DNA from: CAZYWA01 sp964650975 [NCBI: uncultured bacterium]
Lineage (GTDB): Bacteria > JADJOY01
DNA length: 26,733 nt
NCBI GenBank assembly: GCA_964650975.1
Contig: CAZYWA010000030.1
Coordinates: 1-26,733 of the forward strand
Direction: 5' to 3'
Position numbers and translations under genes: made by a program. The notes under the pieces are model-generated. The model did no database searches. It had not been told where the DNA came from and saw only the letters and a list, made by a program, of their open reading frames with translations. Shown one piece after another: positions 17,063 to 24,771 of the stretch. Every line of letters begins with the position of its first letter. Position 1 is the stretch's first letter.

Positions 17063-17164
17063 CGAAGGGTCGCGTCCAGGCACCGCTCGCGCCCGTCTAA
17101 GGCGCCGATTTCACACGTCCGTGACGCGCCAGCCGACGGCTCCGGCGGTGCAGCGCGGAGCGCC

Positions 17165-17191
17165 GGGACACACTCGGCCGCGTGTTATGGT
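17165..17191 (+). promoter_or_regulatory. Weak promoter-like site
   Basis: TATGGT (17186-17191) is a reasonable -10 in an otherwise GC-rich gap, with GGGACA (17165-17170) upstream at a short spacing of 15 bases. It lies about 40 bases before the methyltransferase start at 17232. It would explain the 170-base gap before a tightly coupled gene run, but the -35 is poor. Confidence 0.28.
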
Positions 17192-17231
17192 ATGCGGATC
17201 GCCGGCCTCGGCTGCGGCGCGAGCACTGTTC

Positions 17232-18077
17232 ATGATCGAGACCACCTCCGGGCCGGGTGCCACGGCCGATGAGCGCTACCGAACCGAGCGCGAGTACTTC
17301 GACTCGATCGGCGACCGTCACGGCGATGCCATCGCCAGCAAGGTCATCGACGAGAGCCTGATCCCGCCCAACATGGCGAAGTACGTCGAGGTTCTCTCGA
17401 GCTTCGTCGCGTCGCGCGGAGACCCATCGAAGCTCCACGTGCTCGACCTCGGGTGCGGCTACGGGGTCATGTCGGTGCTGCTGGCGCGCCGTGGCGTCCA
17501 GGTCACCGCCATCGATCTCAGCCCCAAGCTGGTCGAGGTGACGAAGCGGCTGGCGGAGCGAAACGGCGTCGCGGACCGGATCGAGGTGCGGGTGGGCAGC
17601 GCCGAGCAGATCGATCTCGGCGACCAGACCGTCGACGCGGTGGCGGGAACCAAGATCCTGCACCACGTCGACGTCGCCAGGACCAGCCGCGAGGTGTTGC
17701 GCGTGCTGCGGCCGGGCGGCGGCGGGTTCTTCTGGGAGCCCACCTACAAGAATCCGCTGTTCGACTTCTTCAACAAGCTGACCCGCGCCATCCCCAAGTT
17801 CCCGATCGCCGGCACCCGCTACGAGCATCCGCTCTCGCGTCAGGAAGTGGGCGCGATCGGCGAGGTGTTCGGTGGCGTGCACCTCTACGCCGCGCCGTTC
17901 GCGTTCTTCAGCCACCTGGCGCTCGTGGCCACCCGCGGCGAGGGCGGCCCGATGGTCGAGCGCGGCGAGGAGCTCGACGGCAAGATCGACCGCCGGTTCC
18001 CGTTCCTGCGCCGGTTCTCGTTCCACCAGATCATCGAGGTGCGCCGGCCGGACGCGGGGCAGGCTCGAACCCCATGA
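17232..18077 (+). CDS. Class I SAM-dependent methyltransferase
   Basis: This 281-residue protein has the motif VLDLGCGYGVMS (residues 70-81), VTAIDLSPKLVEVTKRLAE at the second strand, and the ILHHVDVARTSREVLRVLRP region with PGGGGFF. The C-terminal half has the segment YEHPLSRQEVGAIGEVFGG, which is shared in pattern with the methyltransferase at 21317-22135, so the two are paralogues. An in-frame ATG at 17187 is possible but would overlap the promoter-like site; the ATG at 17232 has no strong ribosome-binding site. The stop overlaps the next gene's start by 4 bases (ATGA), so expression is coupled with the GT2 gene. The acceptor is probably a sugar or lipid-linked intermediate. Confidence 0.87.
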   Translation: MIETTSGPGATADERYRTEREYFDSIGDRHGDAIASKVIDESLIPPNMAKYVEVLSSFVASRGDPSKLHVLDLGCGYGVMSVLLARRGVQVTAIDLSPKLVEVTKRLAERNGVADRIEVRVGSAEQIDLGDQTVDAVAGTKILHHVDVARTSREVLRVLRPGGGGFFWEPTYKNPLFDFFNKLTRAIPKFPIAGTRYEHPLSRQEVGAIGEVFGGVHLYAAPFAFFSHLALVATRGEGGPMVERGEELDGKIDRRFPFLRRFSFHQIIEVRRPDAGQARTP

Positions 18078-18919
18078 CCGCGGCCGTTCCCGAGAGCCAC
18101 GCCGAGCCCGACGTCACGCTCGGGATCATCACCTGGAACGCCCAGGGGCTGATGCGTCAGCTCCTCGACTCGATCCGCGCCAACGTCCGCGGCGTCAGCT
18201 ACGAGATCGTGGTGGTCGACAACGACTCGAAAGACGGCACCAAGGACATGCTGCGCGCCGAGTACCCCGAGGTGCGGCTCTTCGAGAACGAGCGCAACGT
18301 GGGGGTCGGTCCCGCGCGGAACCGGCTGCTCAACGTGTCGCGCGGCCGCTATGTGCTGAGTCTCGACAACGACACCACGATCCTCGACAACGATGCGGTG
18401 GCGCGGCTGGTGCGGGTGATGGACGCCCACCCCAAGTGCGCCGTGGGCGGCCCCAAGCTGGTCTACAAGAACGGCGCGCTCCAGCTCTCGTGCCGCCCGT
18501 TCCCGCGGCCGCTCAACATCCTCTTCGAGGGAACCGCGCTCCGGAAGTGGTTCGGCCGCACCCACTGGGTGCTCGACTACACCCTCGAGGACTGGGACCA
18601 CGCGACACTTCGCGAGATCGACTGGATGTACGGCGCGGCGCTCATCATCCGGCGCTCGCTCCTGCCGGAGGTGGGGCTCTTCGACGAGGGCTTCTTTTAC
18701 CTCTACGAGGACGTCGAGTTCTGCCTGCGTGCCAAGCACCTGGGCTACTCGGTGCTCTACATCCCCGAGGCCGTGATCTGCCATCACCTGGAGCGGGAAG
18801 GGCGCAGCGTGCTGTCGAAGACCCTGAAGGTCCACGTGCGCAGCATCCTGCGGTATTTCCGCAGGCTCTATCTCGGTTACCCGGACGGCTTCCCGGGAGT
18901 GGCGCGGGTCACGGCATGA
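18074..18919 (+). CDS. Family 2 glycosyltransferase (rhamnosyltransferase-like)
   Basis: This 281-residue GT-A fold enzyme opens with VTLGIITWNAQGLMRQLLDSI. It has EIVVVDNDSKDGT (Asp49 and Asp51) for nucleotide-sugar binding. The DXD-like triad is Asp98-Asn-Asp100 in VLSLDNDTTI. The acceptor/base region is DWMYGAALIIRRSLL, followed by LFDEGFFYLYEDVEFCLRAK with Glu212-Asp213. This ordering is typical of GT2 enzymes annotated as rhamnosyltransferases. It transfers a sugar from a nucleotide donor to a growing glycan on the cytoplasmic face; the exact sugar is not predictable. It overlaps its neighbours by 4 bases at both ends (ATGA at 18074 and at 18916), so it belongs to a translationally coupled set with two methyltransferases. 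Confidence 0.9.
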   Translation: MTAAVPESHAEPDVTLGIITWNAQGLMRQLLDSIRANVRGVSYEIVVVDNDSKDGTKDMLRAEYPEVRLFENERNVGVGPARNRLLNVSRGRYVLSLDNDTTILDNDAVARLVRVMDAHPKCAVGGPKLVYKNGALQLSCRPFPRPLNILFEGTALRKWFGRTHWVLDYTLEDWDHATLREIDWMYGAALIIRRSLLPEVGLFDEGFFYLYEDVEFCLRAKHLGYSVLYIPEAVICHHLEREGRSVLSKTLKVHVRSILRYFRRLYLGYPDGFPGVARVTA

Positions 18920-19857
18920 GCACCACGGCCAGCGCCGCTCCGCATCCCACGCAGTGCGCCCTGTGCGGTAGCAGCCCGCCCCGGCTGCGCTTCCGGCTCG
19001 ACGGGTTCGACACCGTCGAGTGCCCGCGCTGCGGGCTGGTGTGGATCGTGCTCCAGATGTCGGCCGACGAGCTCACCAAGCTCTACGGGGCCGAGTACTT
19101 CCAGGAACGCGGCAGCTACTTCTTCGACAACGCGGTCGCCGACCCGGGGAAGGGCGAGGAGACCGAGGTCATCCGCGACTTCGGCCGCGGCATCGATCGC
19201 ATCGAGCGGTTCAGGAAGGCCGGCCGGCTCCTCGACGTGGGCTGCGGCGTCGGCGTCTTCCTGGGCGTCGCCAAGTCGCGCGGCTGGGACGTGACCGGTG
19301 TCGACGTGTCCGAGTACGCCTCCGGCTACGCGCGCGACCGGCTCGGCCTCGACGCGCGCACCGGCCATCTCGACGAGGTCGGCCTGCCCGAGAAGAGCTT
19401 CGACGTGATCACGCTGTGGGACGTGTTCGAGCACTTCCCCGATCCGGTCCGTCAGCTCGGCGAGGTCCGGCGGCTGCTCAAGGACGACGGCATCATCCTG
19501 CTCGACACGCCCAACGAGCGCGGGCTGCTGCGCGAGCTGTCGCGCTGGATCTACAAGGCCTCGGGCGGCACCGTGCAGTATCCGGCCAAGAAGCTCCACC
19601 ACGTGTACCACCTGTTCTACTACTCGCCGGAGACGCTGAAGCGGATGCTCGAGAAGGCCGGCTTCGAGATCGTGGACTTCGAGAAGAAGGTGATTCCGCC
19701 GCTCAAGGCGCGCGGCTCGGCGCTCGAGAAGGCGATGGTGGGAGCGTTCGGTCGCGTCGAGCGAGCGCTGGGCCGCGAGTTCGAGCTGCTCTTGATCGCG
19801 CGCAAGGCAGGCGAAAAGCCGGTCCAGAACGCGTCCCGAGCGGAGGCCCGATCGTGA
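18916..19857 (+). CDS. SAM-dependent methyltransferase with N-terminal zinc ribbon
   Basis: The 313-residue product starts with a four-cysteine ribbon: CALC (14, 17) and CPRC (36, 39), as in many Methyltransf_23-type proteins encoded in glycan clusters. The linker LYGAEYFQERGSYFF follows. The SAM motif is LLDVGCGVGVFL (residues 105-116), then VTGVDVSEYAS and FDVITLWDVFEHFPDP at motif IV. The HHVYHLFYYSPETLKRML segment near residue 230 is characteristic of this subfamily. It starts within an ATGA overlap with the GT2 gene and ends in a GTGA overlap with the FAD oxidoreductase. The likely role is methylation of a sugar or polyprenyl-linked intermediate. Together with the Trm112-like enzyme at 14229 it is the second metal-ribbon methyltransferase of the locus. 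Confidence 0.88.
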   Translation: MSTTASAAPHPTQCALCGSSPPRLRFRLDGFDTVECPRCGLVWIVLQMSADELTKLYGAEYFQERGSYFFDNAVADPGKGEETEVIRDFGRGIDRIERFRKAGRLLDVGCGVGVFLGVAKSRGWDVTGVDVSEYASGYARDRLGLDARTGHLDEVGLPEKSFDVITLWDVFEHFPDPVRQLGEVRRLLKDDGIILLDTPNERGLLRELSRWIYKASGGTVQYPAKKLHHVYHLFYYSPETLKRMLEKAGFEIVDFEKKVIPPLKARGSALEKAMVGAFGRVERALGREFELLLIARKAGEKPVQNASRAEARS

Positions 19858-21293
19858 AGCCGCCGAGCTCGGTCTTGGTGCTGGGCGCGGGGCTCGGCGG
19901 GTTGCGTGTCGCCAATTTGCTCGCCGAGCAAGGGGTGAAGGTTCAGGTTCTCGAGCGCGGCGACGAGACCGGCGGTCTCTCCCGTTCGTTCGAGCGCGGC
20001 GGTTTCTCGCTCGACATCGGTCCGCACGCTTACTACGAGCGCCAGGCGCCGATGTACCGCGACTGGATCGGCGCCGAGAATCTGCTCGACGTGAAGGGCG
20101 TCTACGGCGTCGGCTACAAGCGCCGCCAGATCACCACGCCGATCAACCCGGTCAACCTGATCCAGAATCTGCCGATCGGCGACTCGGCCGCGCTGGTCCT
20201 CGACATGGTGCTCAAGAAGCTGCGGAAGGCCCAGGTCGACCCCGAGCACTTCGCCAACGTCGACGAGGTGCTGAGGGCGCGCTTCGGCGAGAAGGTCACG
20301 CAGTTCTTCTTTCGCGACTACATCCCCAAGGTCACCAGTCGCCAGTCGCGCGACGTGCACGAGGACTGGTTCCTGGAGCGCGATCGCTTCTACAAGGAGC
20401 ACAACCTCTGGGCGAACCTGATCAAGACGCTGCTCAAGATCGTGAAGCCGGTCTCGACCGACGGCGCCGCCGGGCAGCACGGCACCCTCCAGTTCCTGTA
20501 TCCGCGCGCCGGCGCGGGCCAGATCGCGCGTGGGCTGAGCGACCGGGTCTCGAGCCAGGGAGTCGACATCCGGCTCGGCTACACCGTGACCTCGATCGAG
20601 CCGCACGGCGACGGCCCGGTGACGGTGAAGGCCGTGAATGGGAGCGGCGCCGAGGAGGTATTCGAGGCCGACGCGGTCGCGAGCACCATCCCGGTGACCG
20701 CGCTCGCCGCGAGTCTCCGGCCGCTCGACCCCGCGCTGGTGAACGCCACGTCCGGACTCCAGTACAGCGCGCTACGGATGTTCTATTTCATCCTCGACCG
20801 GCCCCGGCTATCCGACAAGATCCAGATCTACTTCCCCGAGAAGAAGTACCTCTTCAAGCGCATCTACGAGACTCGCAACCTGAATCCGGACATGGGCTCC
20901 GCCGGGCGTACCGCGATCGCGATCGAGGTGTGCATCGCCCCCGGCGACGCCAACGACAAGCTTCCCGACGAGGCGATCCAGGAGCGTCTGGTGGGCGAGC
21001 TGGGCGATTTCTACGGCGTGGGACGGGGCGAGGTGGTGGACTGGTTCACCAAGCGCGTGACCGAGTGCTACTCGGTCTACGCCAGCGATTACCGCACGAA
21101 CCTCGATCCGCTGGTCCAGCGCCTGTTCCGCGAGGACCGCCTCGTGGCCTACGGCCGCACCGGTGCCTTCCGCTACAACTTCCTGAGCGACCGGGTGCTG
21201 GCATCGGCCGGCAAGGTCGCCGAATACCTGCTCTCGGGCCGCACCAAGGCCGAGACGCTCACGCAGCCGGATCCCAAGACGCCGTTCCTTTGA
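19854..21293 (+). CDS. FAD-dependent amine-oxidase/protoporphyrinogen-oxidase-like oxidoreductase
   Basis: This 479-residue protein starts at the GTG overlapping the preceding stop. The Rossmann dinucleotide motif VLVLGAGLGGLRVAN (Gly11, Gly13, Gly16) leads to acidic Glu34 in VLERGDETGGLSRSF. FSLDIGPHAYYERQ then follows, a pattern also seen in the amine-oxidase-like flavoproteins of surface-glycan loci. The tail RTGAFRYNFLSDRVLASAGKV contains the conserved C-terminal FAD-binding helix (GRTGAF and downstream). UDP-galactopyranose mutases share this fold, but I see no mutase-specific signature, so the substrate is open. It could reduce or oxidise a sugar or a lipid carrier, or rearrange a sugar ring. 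It is co-translated with the upstream methyltransferase. Confidence 0.82.
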   Translation: MKPPSSVLVLGAGLGGLRVANLLAEQGVKVQVLERGDETGGLSRSFERGGFSLDIGPHAYYERQAPMYRDWIGAENLLDVKGVYGVGYKRRQITTPINPVNLIQNLPIGDSAALVLDMVLKKLRKAQVDPEHFANVDEVLRARFGEKVTQFFFRDYIPKVTSRQSRDVHEDWFLERDRFYKEHNLWANLIKTLLKIVKPVSTDGAAGQHGTLQFLYPRAGAGQIARGLSDRVSSQGVDIRLGYTVTSIEPHGDGPVTVKAVNGSGAEEVFEADAVASTIPVTALAASLRPLDPALVNATSGLQYSALRMFYFILDRPRLSDKIQIYFPEKKYLFKRIYETRNLNPDMGSAGRTAIAIEVCIAPGDANDKLPDEAIQERLVGELGDFYGVGRGEVVDWFTKRVTECYSVYASDYRTNLDPLVQRLFREDRLVAYGRTGAFRYNFLSDRVLASAGKVAEYLLSGRTKAETLTQPDPKTPFL

Positions 21294-21316
21294 ACCGCAA
21301 ACCGAGGTAGCCAGTC

Positions 21317-22135
21317 GTGAACTCCCCCCAAGCCCAAGCCACAGAGCCGACTCGCAAAAAAGAAGAGATCTACGCCTCCGAGGCGGCGTTCTTCGACGCC
21401 ATCGCCGACGGCGAAGTCGAGGCCCGCTACGGCGGCGAGCTCGCGATCCGGCCCGAGGAGCACCTCGCGACCCTCAAGCTCTACGGCCTCGAAGGCGATC
21501 TCACCGGCAAGCGCGTGGTCGATTGCGCGTGCGGCACCGGGTTCTTCTCGTCGCTGCTCGCGATGCGCGGCGCCGAAGTGTGGAGCTTCGACCTCTCGCC
21601 CCGCTGCGTCGAGGTGACCGCGCAGCGCGCCGTGGCGAATGGCGTCGGGAACCGCGTGCACGCGGTGGTCAAGCCCTTCGAGCAGCTCGACTTCGAGCCC
21701 GGCACCTACGACTACGTGGTGGGGAAGAACATCCTCCACCACATTCCCAAGATCGAGGAAGCGGGAGCGGTGATGTACCGGCTCTTGAAGCCTGGCGGGC
21801 AAGCCAAGTTCTACGACCTGCAGGCCGCCAACCCGATCCTCATGTTCTTCCGCAAGTACGTGATCGGGAAGGTCAAGCTCATCCCCAAGCGCGGCACTCC
21901 CGACGAGCATCCGCTCACGGCGGACGAGATCGCGGCGCTCTCGAACGTGTTCCAGGGCCGGATCAAGGTCACGTATCCGAAGTTCCGGTTCTTCGGAAAG
22001 TTCGACCGCCAGCTCTTCGCGCGCAAGTACAAGCTCATCAGTGCCATGACCGATGGGCTCGATCGCTTCATCTACGAGTATTTCCCGTCGCTTCGAAAGT
22101 ACAGCTACAAGATCTTCGTCGAGCTGACGCGCTGA
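21317..22135 (+). CDS. Class I SAM-dependent methyltransferase, paralogue of the 17232 gene
   Basis: This 272-residue protein starts at a GTG with GAGGTAG upstream at 21304-21310. The SAM motif is VVDCACGTGFFSS (residues 67-79), WSFDLSPRCVEVTAQRAV follows, and NILHHIPKIEEAGAVMYRLL is motif IV with LKPGGQA. The C-terminal region DEHPLTADEIAALSNVFQG matches YEHPLSRQEVGAIGEVFGG of the 17232 protein. A basic, membrane-proximal stretch (FFRKYVIGKVKLIPKRG) follows the NP motif in both. A gap of 23 bases separates it from the oxidoreductase gene. It is the fourth methyltransferase of the locus and is followed at once by the first copy of the structured repeat. Confidence 0.88.
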   Translation: MNSPQAQATEPTRKKEEIYASEAAFFDAIADGEVEARYGGELAIRPEEHLATLKLYGLEGDLTGKRVVDCACGTGFFSSLLAMRGAEVWSFDLSPRCVEVTAQRAVANGVGNRVHAVVKPFEQLDFEPGTYDYVVGKNILHHIPKIEEAGAVMYRLLKPGGQAKFYDLQAANPILMFFRKYVIGKVKLIPKRGTPDEHPLTADEIAALSNVFQGRIKVTYPKFRFFGKFDRQLFARKYKLISAMTDGLDRFIYEYFPSLRKYSYKIFVELTR

Positions 22136-22137
22136 CG

Positions 22138-22246
22138 TTTTTTCGGGGGTCTGTTCCAGACCCCCGCCCCGCCAAGAGCGCGGTCTTGGCGAGGCCCCAC
22201 CCCCAAGTCGGCGCGGCAACGCGCCGACGCGCCTGCGGCGCTTGGG
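22138..22246. repeat. Structured direct repeat, copy 1 (multi-hairpin element)
   Basis: The 145-base gap between the methyltransferase and GT4 genes is almost filled by this element. After TTTTTT (22138-22143) come four inverted repeats. Stem 1 is 22145-22153/22157-22165, 9 bp with a TTC loop. Stem 2 is 22170-22177/22184-22191, 8 bp. Stem 3 is 22207-22215/22220-22228, 9 bp closed by a GCAA tetraloop. Stem 4 is 22229-22233/22237-22241, 5 bp with a TGC loop. CCCAAG (22202-22207) can also pair with CTTGGG (22241-22246), enclosing stems 3 and 4, although it shares end bases with both. The segment GGCCCCACCCCC and stem 4 recur in copy 2. The T-run is on the wrong side of stem 1 for a normal + strand terminator. 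Confidence 0.8.
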
Positions 22247-22280
22247 CCACGCTTCGAGCCAATCGACCTCGAGTTCGAAC

Positions 22281-23489
22281 GTGATCGCTGCCACAGCCGA
22301 GCCGCCGCGCGTCTACCAGGTGCTGGTCGGCCTGGCCCTCCGGGGAGCCGAGGTCCATGCGATCCGGCTCGCCTCGCGGCTTCGCGAGCTGGGTTGCGCG
22401 AGCGGCCTGATCTTCAACCACGACCTCGAGCCCGCCGCCGACGCGCGCCGTCGCGGGCTCGACGTTCACGTCATCCAGAAGCACGGCCGCGGAGATCCGA
22501 CCGTCATCCCGCGGCTGGCGCGGCTGCTTCGCCGGCTGCGTCCCGATCTGATCCACACCCATCTCCTGAACGGCAACTTCTACGGGCGGCTCGCGTCCAT
22601 CTTCGTGCCGCGGCTCGCGGTGGTCTCGACGGTCCACAACTACGGCGACGCGATGGTCCAGGTGCGCAACGAGGGCGAGCGCAAGCTCATCTGGCGCCTC
22701 GACATCTGGACCAGTGTCCTCTCCGACGAGGTCATCGCGGTCACCGAGAGCTTGCGCGACAAGCTGATCGCCGACGGCCTGTCCGCGCGACGGGTGGTCG
22801 CGATCCTGAACGGCGTCGACACCGACCGCTTCGATCCCGCTACCGTGAAGCGCGGGCCGGCCCGTGAATCGCTGGGCGTCGATCCCGCCTCGTTCCTGCT
22901 CGCGTCGGCCGGCCGGCTGGTGCCGCCCAAGGGGTTCGACCGGTTTCTCGAGGTCGTCGCCCGGCTGCGGGAGCGAGGAGTGAACGCGTCGGCCCTGGTG
23001 CTGGGAGACGGGCCCGAGCGGGAAGCGCTGGTGGCTCTCGCCAACCGGCTCGGCCTCGAGCGCCGCGCGTTCTTTCCCGGCTACCGCGACGACCTCGAGC
23101 AGCTCTACGCCGACATCGACGGATTCGTGCTGTGCTCGGAGACCGAGACCACCTCGCTGGTCACGCTGGAAGCGATGGCGATGGAGAAACCGGTGGCGGT
23201 GTGGGCGGTCGGCAGCCTGCCGGAGGTGCTGGCCGGTGAAGCCGCGGGCTTCCTCGTGCCGCACGGCGACGTGACCGGCCTGGTGGACGCGGTGCAGCGC
23301 TTCGCCACGGATCCGTCACGAGCGGCGGCGATGGGGAAGGCGGGCCGGAGCGTCGTGGTGGAGCGCTTCAGCGAGCACGCGCAGATCGCGGCCACCGTGG
23401 CGGTGTATCGTCGAGCGCTCGCGCGTCACGGTCAGCGGGCCTGGCCCGAGTTGGAACCACGCGGCGAGCCCAGTGGAGCGTCTCGATGA
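22281..23489 (+). CDS. Family 4 glycosyltransferase (GT-B fold)
   Basis: The 402-residue product begins IAATAEPPRVYQVLVGLALRGAE, with the GT4 N-terminal Rossmann region, then HTHLLNGNFYGRLAS and STVHNYG. The C-terminal domain has LASAGRLVPPKGFDRFLEVV and VLGDGPEREALVALA. The EX7E motif is formed by Glu289 and Glu297 in SETETTSLVTLEAMAMEKPV. I chose the GTG at 22281; the TTG at 22242 would place the start inside the structured repeat. No strong ribosome-binding site is visible. The stop overlaps the next GT4 gene by 4 bases (ATGA), so the two glycosyltransferases are coupled. The sugar donor is not deducible. Confidence 0.9.
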   Translation: MIAATAEPPRVYQVLVGLALRGAEVHAIRLASRLRELGCASGLIFNHDLEPAADARRRGLDVHVIQKHGRGDPTVIPRLARLLRRLRPDLIHTHLLNGNFYGRLASIFVPRLAVVSTVHNYGDAMVQVRNEGERKLIWRLDIWTSVLSDEVIAVTESLRDKLIADGLSARRVVAILNGVDTDRFDPATVKRGPARESLGVDPASFLLASAGRLVPPKGFDRFLEVVARLRERGVNASALVLGDGPEREALVALANRLGLERRAFFPGYRDDLEQLYADIDGFVLCSETETTSLVTLEAMAMEKPVAVWAVGSLPEVLAGEAAGFLVPHGDVTGLVDAVQRFATDPSRAAAMGKAGRSVVVERFSEHAQIAATVAVYRRALARHGQRAWPELEPRGEPSGASR

Positions 23490-24658
23490 GGATCGTGATG
23501 GTCAACTCGGTGTCGGTGTTGCCGAGCCAGGGGCGTTACCGGTGGGTGTACGCGCAGGCCAAGAGCCTGGTCGAAGCCGGCCACGAGGTGCACATCCTCG
23601 CCTGGGACCGGGCGCTCGAAGCGCCCGAGCACGAGGTGATCGACGGGATCCAGATCGAGCGCATCCGGGTGAAGGCCGGGTTCGGCCGGCTGACGCCGAT
23701 GCGCACCGCCTTCCGGCTGCTGGTCTTCTACTGGCGGCTCTTCGTCCGGATGGTGCGTATCCACGCCGACGCATTCCACACCTTCAACCCCGACGTGATC
23801 CCGCCGGTGGCGCTGATCGCGCGGCTCACCGGCAAGCCGCACGTGATGGCGCTGATCGAGCCCCACTACTACTACAACTGGCCCGATCGCTACCGGCCGC
23901 TCATCAAGCTGCTCGACGGCGCCGAGCGCTACTTCGCGCTCCACGCCAGCGCGGTGGTGGTGCACAACCTCTACCAGGTGAACAAGTTCACCAAGATGGG
24001 GGTGAAGAACGTCGTGCACTTGGCGCAGGTACCCGACCGCGCGCTTCGCGACGACGAGCTTCCCGACCGCGCGGGGCGGAACGGCCCGGTGGTGTTCGGC
24101 CGCATCGGCACGGTGTTCGGCGGGATCAACGGGATCGAGGAGCTGATCCCGGCCTTCCAGATGCTGCTCGACGGCGGACACTCGGCCAAGCTCTTGATCG
24201 CGGGGCGGGTGGCGCCCGAGTTCGAGCCCACGTTCCGTACGCTCGTGGCCCCTCTCGGTGACGCCGTCGAGGTGACGGGCTTCTTCCACCCGAACGAGAT
24301 CGCCAAGCAGTACGACCGCATCGACGTGTCGATCCAGCTCACCCCGCGGACCATCTTCTACCGCTACATCACGCCCACGAAGTTCACCGACTCGCTGGCC
24401 CACGGAGTGCCGGTGATCTCGTCGGCGATCGGCGACGTGCCCTACCTGGCGGAGAAGACGGGCGCCGCGATCCTGGTCGACGAGACCGATCCCCAGAGCA
24501 TCCGCGACGGGCTGGCCAAGCTCATGGTGGATCGCGAGCTCCGGCTGCGAATGGGCCGGGCCGGGCTCGAGCTGGTCCGCAGCGAGTACTGCTGGGACCA
24601 GATGCAGCACCGCCTGATCGCCCTCTACGCGAGCTTCGGGCCGCCGGCCCGGCACTGA
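23486..24658 (+). CDS. Family 4-like glycosyltransferase with divergent catalytic motif
   Basis: This 390-residue GT-B protein begins MRIVMVNSVSVLPSQGRYRW, with QAKSLVEAGHEVHILAWDR typical of the acceptor-side Rossmann domain. The C-terminal domain has VVFGRIGTVFGGINGIEELI and KLLIAGRVAPEFE, then ITPTKFTDSLAHGVPVIS. In ordinary GT4 enzymes this last region carries EX7E; here Asp302 stands in the second position and a tyrosine eight residues before it. Enzymes with the P[ST]K[LF] variant exist, so it may remain active. It starts in an ATGA overlap with the preceding GT4 and ends two bases before the second structured-repeat copy. The two genes form one compact cassette. Confidence 0.87.
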   Translation: MRIVMVNSVSVLPSQGRYRWVYAQAKSLVEAGHEVHILAWDRALEAPEHEVIDGIQIERIRVKAGFGRLTPMRTAFRLLVFYWRLFVRMVRIHADAFHTFNPDVIPPVALIARLTGKPHVMALIEPHYYYNWPDRYRPLIKLLDGAERYFALHASAVVVHNLYQVNKFTKMGVKNVVHLAQVPDRALRDDELPDRAGRNGPVVFGRIGTVFGGINGIEELIPAFQMLLDGGHSAKLLIAGRVAPEFEPTFRTLVAPLGDAVEVTGFFHPNEIAKQYDRIDVSIQLTPRTIFYRYITPTKFTDSLAHGVPVISSAIGDVPYLAEKTGAAILVDETDPQSIRDGLAKLMVDRELRLRMGRAGLELVRSEYCWDQMQHRLIALYASFGPPARH

Positions 24659-24660
24659 GT

Positions 24661-24771
24661 CTCCCGGGGGGCTTTTCAAGCCCCCGCCCCGAAAAAAGTG
24701 CTAGTTTTTCGGGGCCCCACCCCCGAGTCGGCTCGCTACGCTCGCCGCGCGCCTGCGGCGCGGTGCTTCGG
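24661..24771. repeat. Structured direct repeat, copy 2
   Basis: This element resembles the one at 22138-22246. Stem 1 is 24667-24674/24678-24685, 8 bp with the same TTC loop. Stem 2 is 24687-24696/24705-24714, 10 bp. The shared linker GGCCCCACCCCC follows. The final stem, 24748-24753/24757-24762, has the same TGC loop. The arms of stems 1 and 2 differ greatly from copy 1 but still pair, while linkers and loops are conserved. The third stem of copy 1 is not well preserved here, where GCTCGCTACGCTCGC holds a short direct repeat. It lies immediately after the GT4 pair. Confidence 0.78.

Noticed and set aside
22138-22165. T-run plus GC hairpin as an intrinsic terminator
   Set aside because: On the + strand the T-run precedes the stem. 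On the minus strand the stem is followed by CG and A bases, so neither strand gives hairpin then U-tract.
22138-24771. CRISPR array
   Set aside because: There are only two repeat copies, about 2.4 kb apart with genes between them, and no regular spacers.
22136-24771. Insertion sequence or transposon carrying the two GT4 genes
   Set aside because: No transposase or recombinase is encoded, and the flanking repeats are direct and diverged rather than terminal inverted repeats with target duplications.
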